Origin: CAZHDB01 sp964531225
GTDB taxonomy: Archaea; Thermoproteota; Thermoprotei_A; Sulfolobales; Desulfurococcaceae
NCBI GenBank assembly: GCA_964531225.1
Contig: CAZHDB010000011.1
Span: forward strand, 1 to 39,290
Direction of reading: 5' to 3'
DNA length: 39,290 nucleotides
This document shows positions 8,489 to 16,974 of the stretch, one piece after another; the stretch's first letter is position 1; the number at the start of each line of letters is the position of its first letter. The position numbers were made by a program, and so were the translations under genes. The notes beneath the pieces are model-generated. The model was given only the letters and a program-made list of their open reading frames with translations, did not search any database and had not been told where the DNA came from.

Positions 8489-8496
8489 TATATAAA
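8489..8496 (-). promoter_or_regulatory. TATA box for the Ig-repeat surface protein gene
   Basis: On the minus strand this reads TTTATATA within CAATCTTTATATATG. It is roughly 100 bases before the start codon and about 25 bases before the structured leader. Confidence 0.5.
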
Positions 8497-8933
8497 GATT
8501 GCTTATCCCGCGATCCTACGTGTTATTTAGGTTACTAAATCTTTTCTCTAATACACATGCATATCTATAAAGGGAATAGATGTCTTTATTAAAAAGAAAT
8601 TACAAAATATGTTATAAATTTCATAAATAGGAAACATATCTAATATATCGAAAAATTATATTGGATAATTTTTATACTGTTGAAGTACTTAGTCAAGATT
8701 CCTAGTCTAGAAATATACCTTGATGTACCAATGTGATAAATAAGGCAAAAACATGAAGGCACGAGCAAAGATTGTTAACATTAAAAGAAGTATCGTAGCC
8801 TAGTAAGCTTTTGTACTAGAATTTATTATTTGCTTATATTATTTTACAATTTAACAGTGCTTATACTAAGTACTTTGGCAGTCCATATTCATGTAATATT
8901 ATTTGGAATAAAAATTATTGAAATATTATTTAA
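8497..8933. other. Intergenic region downstream of the RuBisCO-like operon
   Basis: This A+T-rich spacer holds no frame or RNA gene that I can support. On the minus strand, just past the RuBisCO-like stop codon, a short T-rich tract (AATAATTTTTATTCC, about 8905-8919) may end that operon. Confidence 0.5.
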
Positions 8934-10331
8934 TCAGAGGCCAAGCATCATTGCTAAGGAACCTTTCTTATAGGCTTCAATAGCTGATCTTAACTCAGGC
9001 TTATCCCTAGCATATTCTTCAAGGGGAATCCTATTTAGAACAGCTTCAATTGCCTGCCTCATTGCCCTAGCTCCTGCCCGTGAACCCATTGGATGTGCAT
9101 GAATGGCTCCTCCAGCGGATATTCCAACATCAATTCCTAGATCTTTTATTATCTGCGGCACATGTAGCTGTGTTATTCCTCCTGATGGACATGGAAGTGT
9201 CGGTTTTATATTATACATAGGTGCACGTAAGTATTTAGCTATTCTCAAATATTTCTCCTTAATAAATGTCGGTGCTTTACCATAGGGAGCAGGATAGATA
9301 TTCATATCAGCACCAGCTATTCTAACAAGTTTGCCCATTAATAATGTTGAAGTTATTCCACCTGTTGAAGAAGTATATATTGTACCTGAAAAGTCAATAC
9401 TATGGACTAGTATTGGAAGCTTTATACTTGGATCTTCTGCTAATGACTTAAAAGCACCCAAGCCTACAGAGATGCAATTAACCATTAATGCATTTGCTCC
9501 AAGCTCCTGTACTCTTTCAGCTAATTCAAATAATTTTGGTGGATCACTAGTTATATTGACAGTATAAAGCTTCTTTTCACCTGTTTCTGAAACAGCCTTA
9601 TCCAGGGCTTCCATAAACTTTGTGACACGATCCTCTACTTTATTAAAACTCTGATTAGCGAGGAGTTCATCGTCCTTTATAATATCTACACCTCCTGCCC
9701 ACGCCTCGTAAGCTAATTTCGCCCCAATATCCGGGGGATAATATACACATGGCTTTATCATAGCAACTATAAATGGCCTATCGTAGACACCGAGAATATT
9801 TCTTAACCCATCAATACCGAACTTGGGGCCCTTAAATAACTTTAAGTATTCCTTAGGCATCCATATATCTAGAAGCTTTATCCTACCATATGCCATTATA
9901 TTCCCTGTTATTGTAGAGAAGATCATTGATATATCCGTCTCGAAATTAATCCATGGAAAAGCTATTGCGAATATAAACCATCTCAACTGTGTTTCCTTGG
10001 GTATTTCTATTTCATGATCAGGTAATTCGTAAACACCTATAACTTTTGCACCAACTGTTTTTCTCATTTCAGGTGTTTCCATAGGTGTTCTAATCCATGT
10101 TCCAGTAGTTTGTTCAGCCGCTATAGCTCTAGCAACTATATCTGGGTTAAGATTGGGCCATATACCAATCATATATAATGCTATGACATACTTATCTTGA
10201 TCTATGGTTTCATATATTACATCCAGAAGATCCTCATAATCGATCTTTAAGGAAGACATAACCCTCTCCCATGTATTATAGTTTGCAGATAAAAATTTAT
10301 TTTTGAATATAGAAAAACACCTTTCATCCAT
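8934..10331 (-). CDS. RuBisCO-like protein (form IV-type), function unknown
   Basis: The 465-residue product aligns along the RuBisCO large-subunit fold: N-terminal domain to about 165, then the barrel. Aligned by eye to spinach numbering, it keeps E60 (E73), the TGTW motif (76-79), K175 (K193), the carbamylated K201 (K219 in GGVDIIKDDE), metal ligands D203/E204 (D221, E222), H294 (H310), loop-6 K334 (K352 in APYGKAPT), S379 (S383 in CPSGG) and the second phosphate glycines (AGG, 406-408). It has lost K177 (C195), R295 (S311), H327 (I345) and N123 (M at about 137). These changes argue against RuBP carboxylation but leave metal-assisted enolisation possible, as in DK-MTP-1P enolase or 3-oxo-isoapionate-4-phosphate enzymes. 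The HSIDFSGTIYTSS segment resembles the enolase-type relatives. The start overlaps the kinase end by eight bases, with AAGGAG just before ATG. It is last in an oxidoreductase-kinase-RLP operon. Confidence 0.88.
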   Translation of the reverse strand: MDERCFSIFKNKFLSANYNTWERVMSSLKIDYEDLLDVIYETIDQDKYVIALYMIGIWPNLNPDIVARAIAAEQTTGTWIRTPMETPEMRKTVGAKVIGVYELPDHEIEIPKETQLRWFIFAIAFPWINFETDISMIFSTITGNIMAYGRIKLLDIWMPKEYLKLFKGPKFGIDGLRNILGVYDRPFIVAMIKPCVYYPPDIGAKLAYEAWAGGVDIIKDDELLANQSFNKVEDRVTKFMEALDKAVSETGEKKLYTVNITSDPPKLFELAERVQELGANALMVNCISVGLGAFKSLAEDPSIKLPILVHSIDFSGTIYTSSTGGITSTLLMGKLVRIAGADMNIYPAPYGKAPTFIKEKYLRIAKYLRAPMYNIKPTLPCPSGGITQLHVPQIIKDLGIDVGISAGGAIHAHPMGSRAGARAMRQAIEAVLNRIPLEEYARDKPELRSAIEAYKKGSLAMMLGL

Positions 10332-11862
10332 TAATCTCCTTATATATATTTCTAAGCTGTCTATATAATTTTATAAAGTATTCGAATTTTTTATCATATA
10401 ACTTAGCTAACTTAGGCTCTGGATTGAATGACTTCTCCGGCTTCACAATTTTCTTTGCAATACTGAAATCACTTATTTTTAGACCAACTAATCCAATTAT
10501 TGATGCGCCTATGGCCGATGATTCTCTGACACTATTCATTCTAATAATCTTGGTATTTAGGGTATTGGCAAGAATATGGCATAAACTATCATATAATGCT
10601 CCTCCACCTACAATATTAATGTGGTCTATTTCCTGGCCTAATAATTTTTTGTAATAAACATAAGCCCATTTAACATTAAATGCTATACCTTCAATAACTG
10701 AGTATATTAGATGTTCCAGCTTATTCTCTAAGCTAATATTGAATAATCCTCCTCTAACGTAAGGATCGTCTATAGGGGATCTTTCACCGTATAACCAGGG
10801 TAGGAATATAATTTTGTTTTCCTCAGGCAATACTTTAAGAGCAAGTTCATCTACCTTCCTATATATTTCTTCCTTTACTTCACCATATACTGTTTTAAGT
10901 ATCCAGTCAATAGCTGCTGAGCCAGTTTCCTGTTCGGCAATAAGCATGTATCTATTAAGTATAGCACTTAATAAGCAACCCATATAATGCTGTATATCAA
11001 GTTTACGTTGCGGAACATGCGCAATAAGCCAATTACTAGTGCCCATGTATATGTGCGTCTCATAGTCATCTATGGCTCCTGAACCTATGGCAGTTGCAGT
11101 CATATCACCGCATCCAACTATTACTTTAGTTCCTTCTGCCAGTCCTAGTTCCTTTGCAGCCTTATTAGTCAATTGACCAGCTATTTCTGTTGGATGTTTT
11201 ATCTCTGGGAGCTTCTCAAGATCTAGTCCAACAGCTTTAACTAGACTACTATTCCAGCTAATACTAGGTTTCCTAGTGTCTGCTAACCATGTTAAGTTAG
11301 CTTCGTCAACGCTTATAACAGCTCTATTTGTCATTCTGTACGTTAAATACCCTTTTACATCAAGAAATTTCCATGTTCTAGAATATACTTCAGGCTGTAC
11401 ATTCTTTATCCAGGAATACTTTGATAAGGGATCTTTACCTGCTTTACCTGGAACTCCTCCACTTATACGTAGGAATCTTAATAATAAAAAGAGGTTGTAT
11501 CCAGCTATCTTTGGAAAACCAGTAAATAATTCTCGCGGATAACCGGCGGATCTCATGTCTAACCAAGTCATTATGTTAGTAAGAGGCTCTCCATCTCTTG
11601 ATATAGGTATAACCCCTGCCATTTGAGTATCCATTACTATACCTGTGATTTCCATAGGTTTTACAGATGTTTCATTTATAATTTTATTTGTTGATTCAAC
11701 AATAGCATTCCATAGTTCTTCGGGAGATTGTTCTGCATATCCGTATTGGGGCATGTAAAGTGTTAGTTTAGTTGTTGTTTTATGTCTAATAGTATATTTA
11801 GTGATGTCGAAAAGAATTGTTTTTATAGAGCTTGTACCGATATCGTATGCTATAATATACAT
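10324..11862 (-). CDS. FGGY-family carbohydrate kinase
   Basis: The 512-residue length is normal for xylulokinase/ribulokinase/gluconokinase relatives. The N-terminal ATP-site motif is DIGTSSIK (7-14). The substrate-binding region carries MDTQMAG and TWLDMRS. The catalytic base is likely the Asp of VIGCGDMTATAIGSG-like sequence (here VGCGDMTATAIGSG). The C-terminal FGGY signature is GIAFNVKWAY followed by INIVGGGALYDSLCHILAN. The substrate cannot be told from sequence alone. Its place between an NAD(P)-type oxidoreductase and a RuBisCO-like protein suggests it phosphorylates a keto-sugar or sugar acid that the RLP then acts on. It starts six bases after the oxidoreductase stop and overlaps the RLP start. 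Confidence 0.9.
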   Translation of the reverse strand: MYIIAYDIGTSSIKTILFDITKYTIRHKTTTKLTLYMPQYGYAEQSPEELWNAIVESTNKIINETSVKPMEITGIVMDTQMAGVIPISRDGEPLTNIMTWLDMRSAGYPRELFTGFPKIAGYNLFLLLRFLRISGGVPGKAGKDPLSKYSWIKNVQPEVYSRTWKFLDVKGYLTYRMTNRAVISVDEANLTWLADTRKPSISWNSSLVKAVGLDLEKLPEIKHPTEIAGQLTNKAAKELGLAEGTKVIVGCGDMTATAIGSGAIDDYETHIYMGTSNWLIAHVPQRKLDIQHYMGCLLSAILNRYMLIAEQETGSAAIDWILKTVYGEVKEEIYRKVDELALKVLPEENKIIFLPWLYGERSPIDDPYVRGGLFNISLENKLEHLIYSVIEGIAFNVKWAYVYYKKLLGQEIDHINIVGGGALYDSLCHILANTLNTKIIRMNSVRESSAIGASIIGLVGLKISDFSIAKKIVKPEKSFNPEPKLAKLYDKKFEYFIKLYRQLRNIYKEING

Positions 11863-11868
11863 ATGGGG

Positions 11869-13107
11869 TCACTTTGATAGGTACTTTGCCAATAATTCTT
11901 CAATATCATAAACTCTCTTACCAGCGAAGCTTTCCTCAATAACTTTTATGGGTATGCCTTTACCCATAGGTGTTACAACATATTTCTTAGCTAGTTTGAA
12001 TAACTCAATAGGTTTGATAACCTCCTCTGGAGGATGTACTCCATATTCTTTAATTAATTTCTCTTTCATTAATATTCCTCCGAGCGCAAGGGGTATGCCT
12101 GTTCCTTCACCCATACCTAATCCTTTAGCTGTAGAGTAGAAAGTATACTTGTACTTCTCGCCTTTATATACTCCTTCAACCACGATCATTAGGCAACCTA
12201 CAGGTTTTGTTAATCCTGATTTCTCCAATATTTCATTTCTCTTCTTTAGTATATATGCTATTGCGAAGTCTCTAGTCTTTATTTTAATATTGTTTACTTC
12301 TATCTCTTCATCACTAAATAATCCTGCTCTTACAAGTGTTCTTATGAGATAAGCATATTCTGGAGGCAGAACAAGACCTAAGTTCGTAACTCTATTCTTA
12401 ATTCTTATATACTTAGGCAGGGTAATTGTTTCAGGATGAGGATATAAATAGACCTTGTACCTGCCTATTTCTGGAAATTCAACTTCATATTCAAACTTTT
12501 TAGCTAGATCGGTATCTAGCTTTGTATATATTATTTTACCGTTTAGATAAATAGGTATGTCAATCATCATTGAATGAGCTCTATGTTGTATAACCGCAGG
12601 GCCCTCATAAGGTTCGCCTCCATGAGCATGATATATGTCTATGGAGTGAATTTCGGTAAGTAGGTAATCAGCTGCGAATCTAGCTATTACATTACTTAAT
12701 CCTGGAGAACTACCCATGCCAATTAAAGCTCTAACTTTATTTTTAATCGCATCTTCCGCTAGATTTAACATTTCAATTGTAGCATCATAGTCATCACATA
12801 CATCTACATAATCAATACCTGCATCTATGGCTGCCCTAAGTATTTTGGGACCGTACCTATAGAATGGCCCTACAGCGTTCAATACAATATCTGATTCCTT
12901 CATAAGCTTCTTAAGTGATTCCGTATCATTCACATCAATATATTTGATGACTATATTTTTTGAACTATATTGTTTGAATGCTTTATTTAACACATCTACT
13001 CTCTTATCAGCTAGAATTATTTCCTCGAATACATTAGATTTTATGAGAAAATACGAACATGCTCTACCAACTGCACCAGCAGCTCCAAGAATAAGAACAC
13101 GAGACAT
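11869..13107 (-). CDS. Saccharopine-dehydrogenase-like NAD(P) oxidoreductase
   Basis: The 412-residue product opens with a Rossmann nucleotide-binding loop (RVLILGAAGAVGRACSYF, with GAAGAVG at 8-14). It has AVGPFYRYG and GMGSSPGLSN, typical of the saccharopine dehydrogenase / carboxynorspermidine synthase superfamily. Lysine biosynthesis by saccharopine is not expected in this lineage, and the neighbours point to carbohydrate chemistry. It may oxidise or reduce the sugar acid that the kinase phosphorylates, which is inference. It is first in the operon: GGTGAG lies six bases before ATG, and an A+T-rich promoter with a TTTAAA-like box is near 13160. A fragment of a sister copy is at 5531-5592. 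Confidence 0.85.
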   Translation of the reverse strand: MSRVLILGAAGAVGRACSYFLIKSNVFEEIILADKRVDVLNKAFKQYSSKNIVIKYIDVNDTESLKKLMKESDIVLNAVGPFYRYGPKILRAAIDAGIDYVDVCDDYDATIEMLNLAEDAIKNKVRALIGMGSSPGLSNVIARFAADYLLTEIHSIDIYHAHGGEPYEGPAVIQHRAHSMMIDIPIYLNGKIIYTKLDTDLAKKFEYEVEFPEIGRYKVYLYPHPETITLPKYIRIKNRVTNLGLVLPPEYAYLIRTLVRAGLFSDEEIEVNNIKIKTRDFAIAYILKKRNEILEKSGLTKPVGCLMIVVEGVYKGEKYKYTFYSTAKGLGMGEGTGIPLALGGILMKEKLIKEYGVHPPEEVIKPIELFKLAKKYVVTPMGKGIPIKVIEESFAGKRVYDIEELLAKYLSK

Positions 13108-13292
13108 GATGTCTCACCAATTATTATTCTTAATTATCTTAGGTTAATTATTCTTTGTTTAAAATTAATTAACTAATATTATTAATCAATGTGAAAAGCA
13201 GATAAATAGGATTATTTAGAGGAGATCTTTACTGCATAGCTTATGTCTGATAAAGATCTGGGGGGTCGAAATTTCTTAAAACCTAATAACGT

Positions 13293-13310
13293 ATATTACT
13301 ACAGTAATAT
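13293..13310. promoter_or_regulatory. 18-bp palindrome between divergent genes, candidate operator
   Basis: ATATTACT-AC-AGTAATAT is a perfect dyad with eight-base arms and a two-base centre. It sits in the 230-base space between the RuBisCO-like operon (leftward) and the haloacid-dehalogenase-type gene (rightward). It is downstream of a TTTCTTAAAA TATA-like element (about 13272-13281) that could serve the latter. Its size fits a helix-turn-helix dimer site. Confidence 0.5.
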
Positions 13311-13337
13311 TCGTAAATAACGGGGCTGGGCGGTATC

Positions 13338-13952
13338 ATGGTTATTATAACATTTGACTGTTATGGTACATTAGTGGACTGGGTTTACTCCTTAGGTTCT
13401 TACATAAGTAAATACATAAGTAGAGATGCTATAGAAGAGTTCTTTTTATGTGATTTTGAAGAAGTCAAAACATATAGGCCATATAGTGAAGTTCTTAAAA
13501 CGTGTCTTAAGAAGATAATGAATTCAAGAAAATTAAGATATACAGAGGAACATGGCGAAGCTTTCGTTAGAGCTTTTGCAAAATCTCCTCCTTTTCCAGA
13601 CACTTTATATGGACTTTTAAAGCTTAAGAAAAAAGGGTTTAAAATAGGGATCATATCCAATACTGAGAAGAAGCTCATAAGAATAACTTTAGCAGGAATA
13701 CTAGATCTAATAGACTATATAATTACAGCAGAAGATACGGGTTTCTTCAAACCTGATGTAAGAGCTTTCAAGAATTCACTTAAGATCTTAGGAGTAGATG
13801 CTTCAGAAATAATCCATGTATCTTCATATCCTCACTATGACCTTATTCCAGCTAGGAAGCTCGGGATAAGAACTATACACGTAAAAAGATACAAATATAA
13901 TTGGCCCGAAGAGGTTCAGGGAGTAGATGAATTAGCTGATTATCTTAGTTAG
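13338..13952 (+). CDS. HAD-superfamily hydrolase, haloacid dehalogenase type
   Basis: The 204-residue product has all HAD motifs: motif I FDCYGTLVDW with nucleophile D7; motif II ISNTEK (about 112-117); motif III lysine in FFKPDV (about 138); and motif IV HVSSYPHYDLIPARKLG. The D-x-Y-G-T-L and V-S-S forms are those of L-2-haloacid dehalogenases rather than classical D-x-D phosphatases, but many such archaeal proteins act on phosphate esters. A helical cap lies between motifs I and II. It is divergent from the RuBisCO-like operon and shares a palindromic intergenic region, so it could remove phosphate from a pathway intermediate. That link is inference. GGCGGT lies just before ATG. Confidence 0.85.
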   Translation: MVIITFDCYGTLVDWVYSLGSYISKYISRDAIEEFFLCDFEEVKTYRPYSEVLKTCLKKIMNSRKLRYTEEHGEAFVRAFAKSPPFPDTLYGLLKLKKKGFKIGIISNTEKKLIRITLAGILDLIDYIITAEDTGFFKPDVRAFKNSLKILGVDASEIIHVSSYPHYDLIPARKLGIRTIHVKRYKYNWPEEVQGVDELADYLS

Positions 13953-14123
13953 GGCAAATAAGCTACCCCAAATATCATAATACAATAATTAATTAATAAT
14001 TATTAAAATCTTGGTCGATTAATGTATCTTAATATAATGTCATCGATTTAATCAAACTATATAATGTACTATACTAATGCAGTATTAACTAGCTGGTTTC
14101 AGAGATGTAAAAGGAGATCGGTA

Positions 14124-15275
14124 TTGAAACAGGGTATTGAGGCAAGAATAAAAGAGTTATACGAACATAATCCTTATAATAAAAAGCTAGTACATATTAT
14201 ACATGAATTATCTAAGAAATTAAAAGATCAGGGATATGATATCATAAAGATCATGAATTTTTGTGGTACACATGAATGGACGATAACTTACTATGGTATT
14301 CGAAGCTTAATGCCCGAAAATATAGACCTAATAGCAGGACCCGGGTGCCCAGTATGTATTACGCCAGGCATTTATGTAAGTGAGCTAATAAAGCTTAGCT
14401 TTAATGGTTATACTATACTGACCTATGGAGACGCATATAAGCTTCCGGGATTGGGTACTTCTAAAATAAATAGTTTATATGATGCAAAGTCTAAAGGAGG
14501 AGACGTCATTGTAGTTTATAGTTTTCTCGATGCAGTAAAGATCGCGAAAAATAATCCTGCAAAGAAATATGTTTTCTTTGCAGTAGGGTTTGAAACAACA
14601 ATGCCAGCAGTAGCCGAACCATTAAACAAGGGCTTTGTACCAAAGAATCTATATATACTATCAGCTCATAGATATACTCCACCAATCATGAAGTACTTAC
14701 TAGACAATGTAAAGGAAGTAGTTGTTCATGGAATTATTGCTCCAGGACATGTATCATCAATTATTGGTTCTAATGCTTGGATGTTTATACCACGCGATTA
14801 TGGTATAACTACCGTTGTATCAGGGTTTGAGCCGCTGGATGTTCTTACTGCAATTGCATTAATCCTAAAGCAATTACTTATGAACAAGCCAGTGTTAATC
14901 AATGAATATAGTCGTGTCGTTAAGCCCTATGGTAATAAATATTCATTAAAGATTATGGAGTATGTTTATGAGAAAAGAGATGCCTACTGGAGAGGTATAG
15001 GAATTGTTGATAGAAGTGGCGGCTATTTAAAAAGAAAATATAGTCTTTATGATGCATTTGAGCAATTAGGTGTAAAGGATAATGTCGTAGAAGATCATAT
15101 TCCTGGTTGCAAGTGTGGGGAAGTCGTACTAGGAAAAGCAAAGCCTACAGATTGTCCATTATTTATGAAGGTATGTACCCCAGAGAGACCCTATGGCCCA
15201 TGTATGGTTAGTATAGAAGGTACGTGCCGTATATGGGCCGAGAATTTACCAATAACTATAGATATTAACATCTAA
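14124..15275 (+). CDS. hypD: Hydrogenase maturation protein HypD
   Basis: HypD works with HypC to assemble the Fe(CN)2CO unit of [NiFe]-hydrogenase in the cytoplasm. Hallmarks are MNFCGTHEWTITYYGIRSL and AGPGCPVCITP in the N-terminal half, VGFETTMPAV, APGHVSSIIG and GFEPLDVL in the middle. The C-terminal [4Fe-4S] site is PGCKCGEVVLGKAKPTDCPLF, with further cysteines in KVCTPERPYGPCMV and GTCRIW. I chose TTG 14124 because GGAGAT precedes it at the right distance, giving 383 residues, the family size. An upstream ATG at 14064 would add 20 residues, and a TATA-like element near 14030 could make that a leaderless start. It heads the hypD-hypA-hypB-hycI transcript. Confidence 0.96.
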   Translation: MKQGIEARIKELYEHNPYNKKLVHIIHELSKKLKDQGYDIIKIMNFCGTHEWTITYYGIRSLMPENIDLIAGPGCPVCITPGIYVSELIKLSFNGYTILTYGDAYKLPGLGTSKINSLYDAKSKGGDVIVVYSFLDAVKIAKNNPAKKYVFFAVGFETTMPAVAEPLNKGFVPKNLYILSAHRYTPPIMKYLLDNVKEVVVHGIIAPGHVSSIIGSNAWMFIPRDYGITTVVSGFEPLDVLTAIALILKQLLMNKPVLINEYSRVVKPYGNKYSLKIMEYVYEKRDAYWRGIGIVDRSGGYLKRKYSLYDAFEQLGVKDNVVEDHIPGCKCGEVVLGKAKPTDCPLFMKVCTPERPYGPCMVSIEGTCRIWAENLPITIDINI

Positions 15276-15305
15276 AAATACTATAGCTAGATTTGGTGTA
15301 TAGGT

Positions 15306-15701
15306 ATGGTACATGAATGGGCTCTTGCCGAGGCAATAGCTAATTATGTCAGAGAGTATATAGGAGAAAAGACTGCCCTTAAAAAGCTAACCATATCCCT
15401 TGGAGAGCTTCAAAGTATTGACAAGGATATACTTGATTTTGCTTTAAAAGAGATCTTCAAATCTATGGGCATAACAGTTCAGGAACTTGATTATGAGATC
15501 GAAACAGCTGTTCTCAAATGTAGGAAATGCGGTCATGAATGGGAACTTAACAAGAGCATATTCGGCGAAGATGTTCTTGAAGCAATACATTTCGTGCCAG
15601 AGATTATACATTCATATTTTAAATGTCCTAAGTGTAGTTCTAGGGATTTTGATGTAATAAGAGGTAGAGGTATAAGGATCGTAAGGATTGAGGTAGTCTA
15701 G
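15306..15701 (+). CDS. hypA: Hydrogenase nickel-insertion protein HypA
   Basis: HypA carries nickel to the hydrogenase large-subunit precursor together with the MinD-type HypB encoded next. The N-terminal helix HEWALAEAIANYV is diagnostic. The zinc ribbon is C72-x2-C75 and C107-x2-C110, split by an insertion as in archaeal homologues. Nickel normally binds the N-terminal amine and His2 of an M-H-E sequence. Here the only ATG gives M-V-H-E, placing His at position 3. No alternative start produces M-H. This is unusual, since GTA as a start codon is not expected. The length of 131 aa is normal. Confidence 0.95.
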   Translation: MVHEWALAEAIANYVREYIGEKTALKKLTISLGELQSIDKDILDFALKEIFKSMGITVQELDYEIETAVLKCRKCGHEWELNKSIFGEDVLEAIHFVPEIIHSYFKCPKCSSRDFDVIRGRGIRIVRIEVV

Positions 15702-15703
15702 CC

Positions 15704-16474
15704 ATGACCTATTCAGATGATCCAAGATTACTAGTTATAGAGAATAGACTTAGAAGAGTTAAGAACATAGTACCTATAATGAGCTCCAAAGGAGGTGTCG
15801 GCAAGACCTTAATAGCAACATTAATGGCTTTACTTTCAGCAGAGAATGGATTAAGAACAGGATTATTTGATCTAGATATAACAGATCCTTCGGCTCACAT
15901 AGTTCTTGGAATAGATCCTTCTAAAATTCAGCCTATTGAAGAAAAAGGCGTTATACCACCAAAAATCCACGGTATAAAGTTCATGACCGTAACCTACTAT
16001 TCCCAAGAAAATCCCATACCACTTAGAGGTTTCGAGATAGATAATGTAATCAGAGAATTATTAGCTATAACTCAATGGGGGGAACTCGATATATTGTTCA
16101 TTGATACACCACCCGGATTATCCGATGAATCGCTGGATGTACTAACATATCTAAGAAACCCTAAACCAATAGTCGTCACAACCCCCAGTCCGCTATCAAT
16201 GAAGTCTATTGAAAAACTTCTTACAGTACTTATTGAGCAGGGCATCGACTTGCTCGGTATTGTTGAAAATATGGTGCTAACAAAAACTAATAACAACATA
16301 TATAGTCTATGCAAGAAGTTTAATGTTAAATATATTGGAAGAATACCCTATGATCCAGAAATAGACAAAGCTATAGGGGATATCAATTCTATAAGGAATA
16401 CTCTATTCTATAAATATTTAAAAGAAATATTTAAACAAATAAAGGAAAAGCTGATCTATGATGAAAGTATATGA
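15704..16474 (+). CDS. MinD/Mrp-type ATPase serving as archaeal HypB
   Basis: The 256-residue product is a MinD/Mrp-family P-loop ATPase, not the GTPase of bacterial HypB. The deviant Walker A motif is SSKGGVGKT (27-35), and Walker B is LFIDTPPG (131-138). In Thermococcus an ATPase of this family encoded beside hypA replaces HypB and helps HypA acquire nickel. Its position between hypA and the hydrogenase protease here supports the same role. No GTPase-type hypB is in the window. It starts two bases after hypA and overlaps hycI by 17 bases, so the four genes are translationally coupled. An alternative role in iron-sulfur carriage (Mrp/NBP35) is less likely in this context. Confidence 0.88.
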   Translation: MTYSDDPRLLVIENRLRRVKNIVPIMSSKGGVGKTLIATLMALLSAENGLRTGLFDLDITDPSAHIVLGIDPSKIQPIEEKGVIPPKIHGIKFMTVTYYSQENPIPLRGFEIDNVIRELLAITQWGELDILFIDTPPGLSDESLDVLTYLRNPKPIVVTTPSPLSMKSIEKLLTVLIEQGIDLLGIVENMVLTKTNNNIYSLCKKFNVKYIGRIPYDPEIDKAIGDINSIRNTLFYKYLKEIFKQIKEKLIYDESI

Positions 16475-16970
16475 TCCTTGCTCAAAGGATCTAAAGGATC
16501 TACTGGAGAAGCTTCTATGCCATGAAAATTATTTAATAGTATGCATAGGTTCGTGGCTCCGAATGGATGATCGAGCAGGGCTTGAAGTTTGTAATTTGAT
16601 AGGTCTACCAACTAAATCAGTTGTTTGCGAATATGGTTTAGAAAATTGCTTAGGCGAATTAATAGATAGTAAAGCTAATAACATATTGCTTATCGATGCA
16701 GTTATTAGTGATAGTTCCATTCCAGGATCAATCATATATACTGATATAAGTGAAGTTAGCAACGGGTTTCTAGCTACTACACATAATATACCAGTCAATA
16801 CTATTATAAAATATTTAAGAACATTTGGTATAGCAAGTAACGTCAAAGTTCTTGGAATAAGAGTTAAGAGTCTTGATTTTGGAGACACTATAACTCCTGA
16901 GGTATCCAGATCTATAGTATGTCTATCTAGTATGATAAAAGAATTGCTAAATAAATGTGGGATCATTTAG
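16458..16970 (+). CDS. hycI: Hydrogenase maturation protease, HycI family
   Basis: This protease removes the C-terminal tail of the hydrogenase large subunit once nickel is in place. The 170-residue product shows the family order: VCIGSWLRMDDRAGLEV (28-44; canonical GIGNxLRxDDGxG) with Asp 37/38, LLIDAVI with D80, and ATTHNIPV with H109, the presumed nickel-sensing residues. Gly-Asn of the first motif is Gly-Ser here. The substrate is probably the large subunit at 26308-27501, which ends in DPCISCMER plus a 24-residue tail. It is the last gene of the hypD transcript and converges on the glycosyltransferase gene with a four-base gap. Confidence 0.88.
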   Translation: MMKVYDPCSKDLKDLLEKLLCHENYLIVCIGSWLRMDDRAGLEVCNLIGLPTKSVVCEYGLENCLGELIDSKANNILLIDAVISDSSIPGSIIYTDISEVSNGFLATTHNIPVNTIIKYLRTFGIASNVKVLGIRVKSLDFGDTITPEVSRSIVCLSSMIKELLNKCGII

Positions 16971-16974
16971 AATA

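Noticed and set aside
8934..10331. Calling the RuBisCO homologue a form III enzyme of the archaeal AMP pathway
   Set aside because: Residues equivalent to K177, R295 and H327 are changed, and no AMP phosphorylase or ribose-1,5-bisphosphate isomerase gene is nearby.
15704..16474. Generic Mrp/NBP35 iron-sulfur carrier
   Set aside because: Location between hypA and the hydrogenase protease, with no GTPase-type hypB in the window, fits the archaeal MinD-type HypB better.
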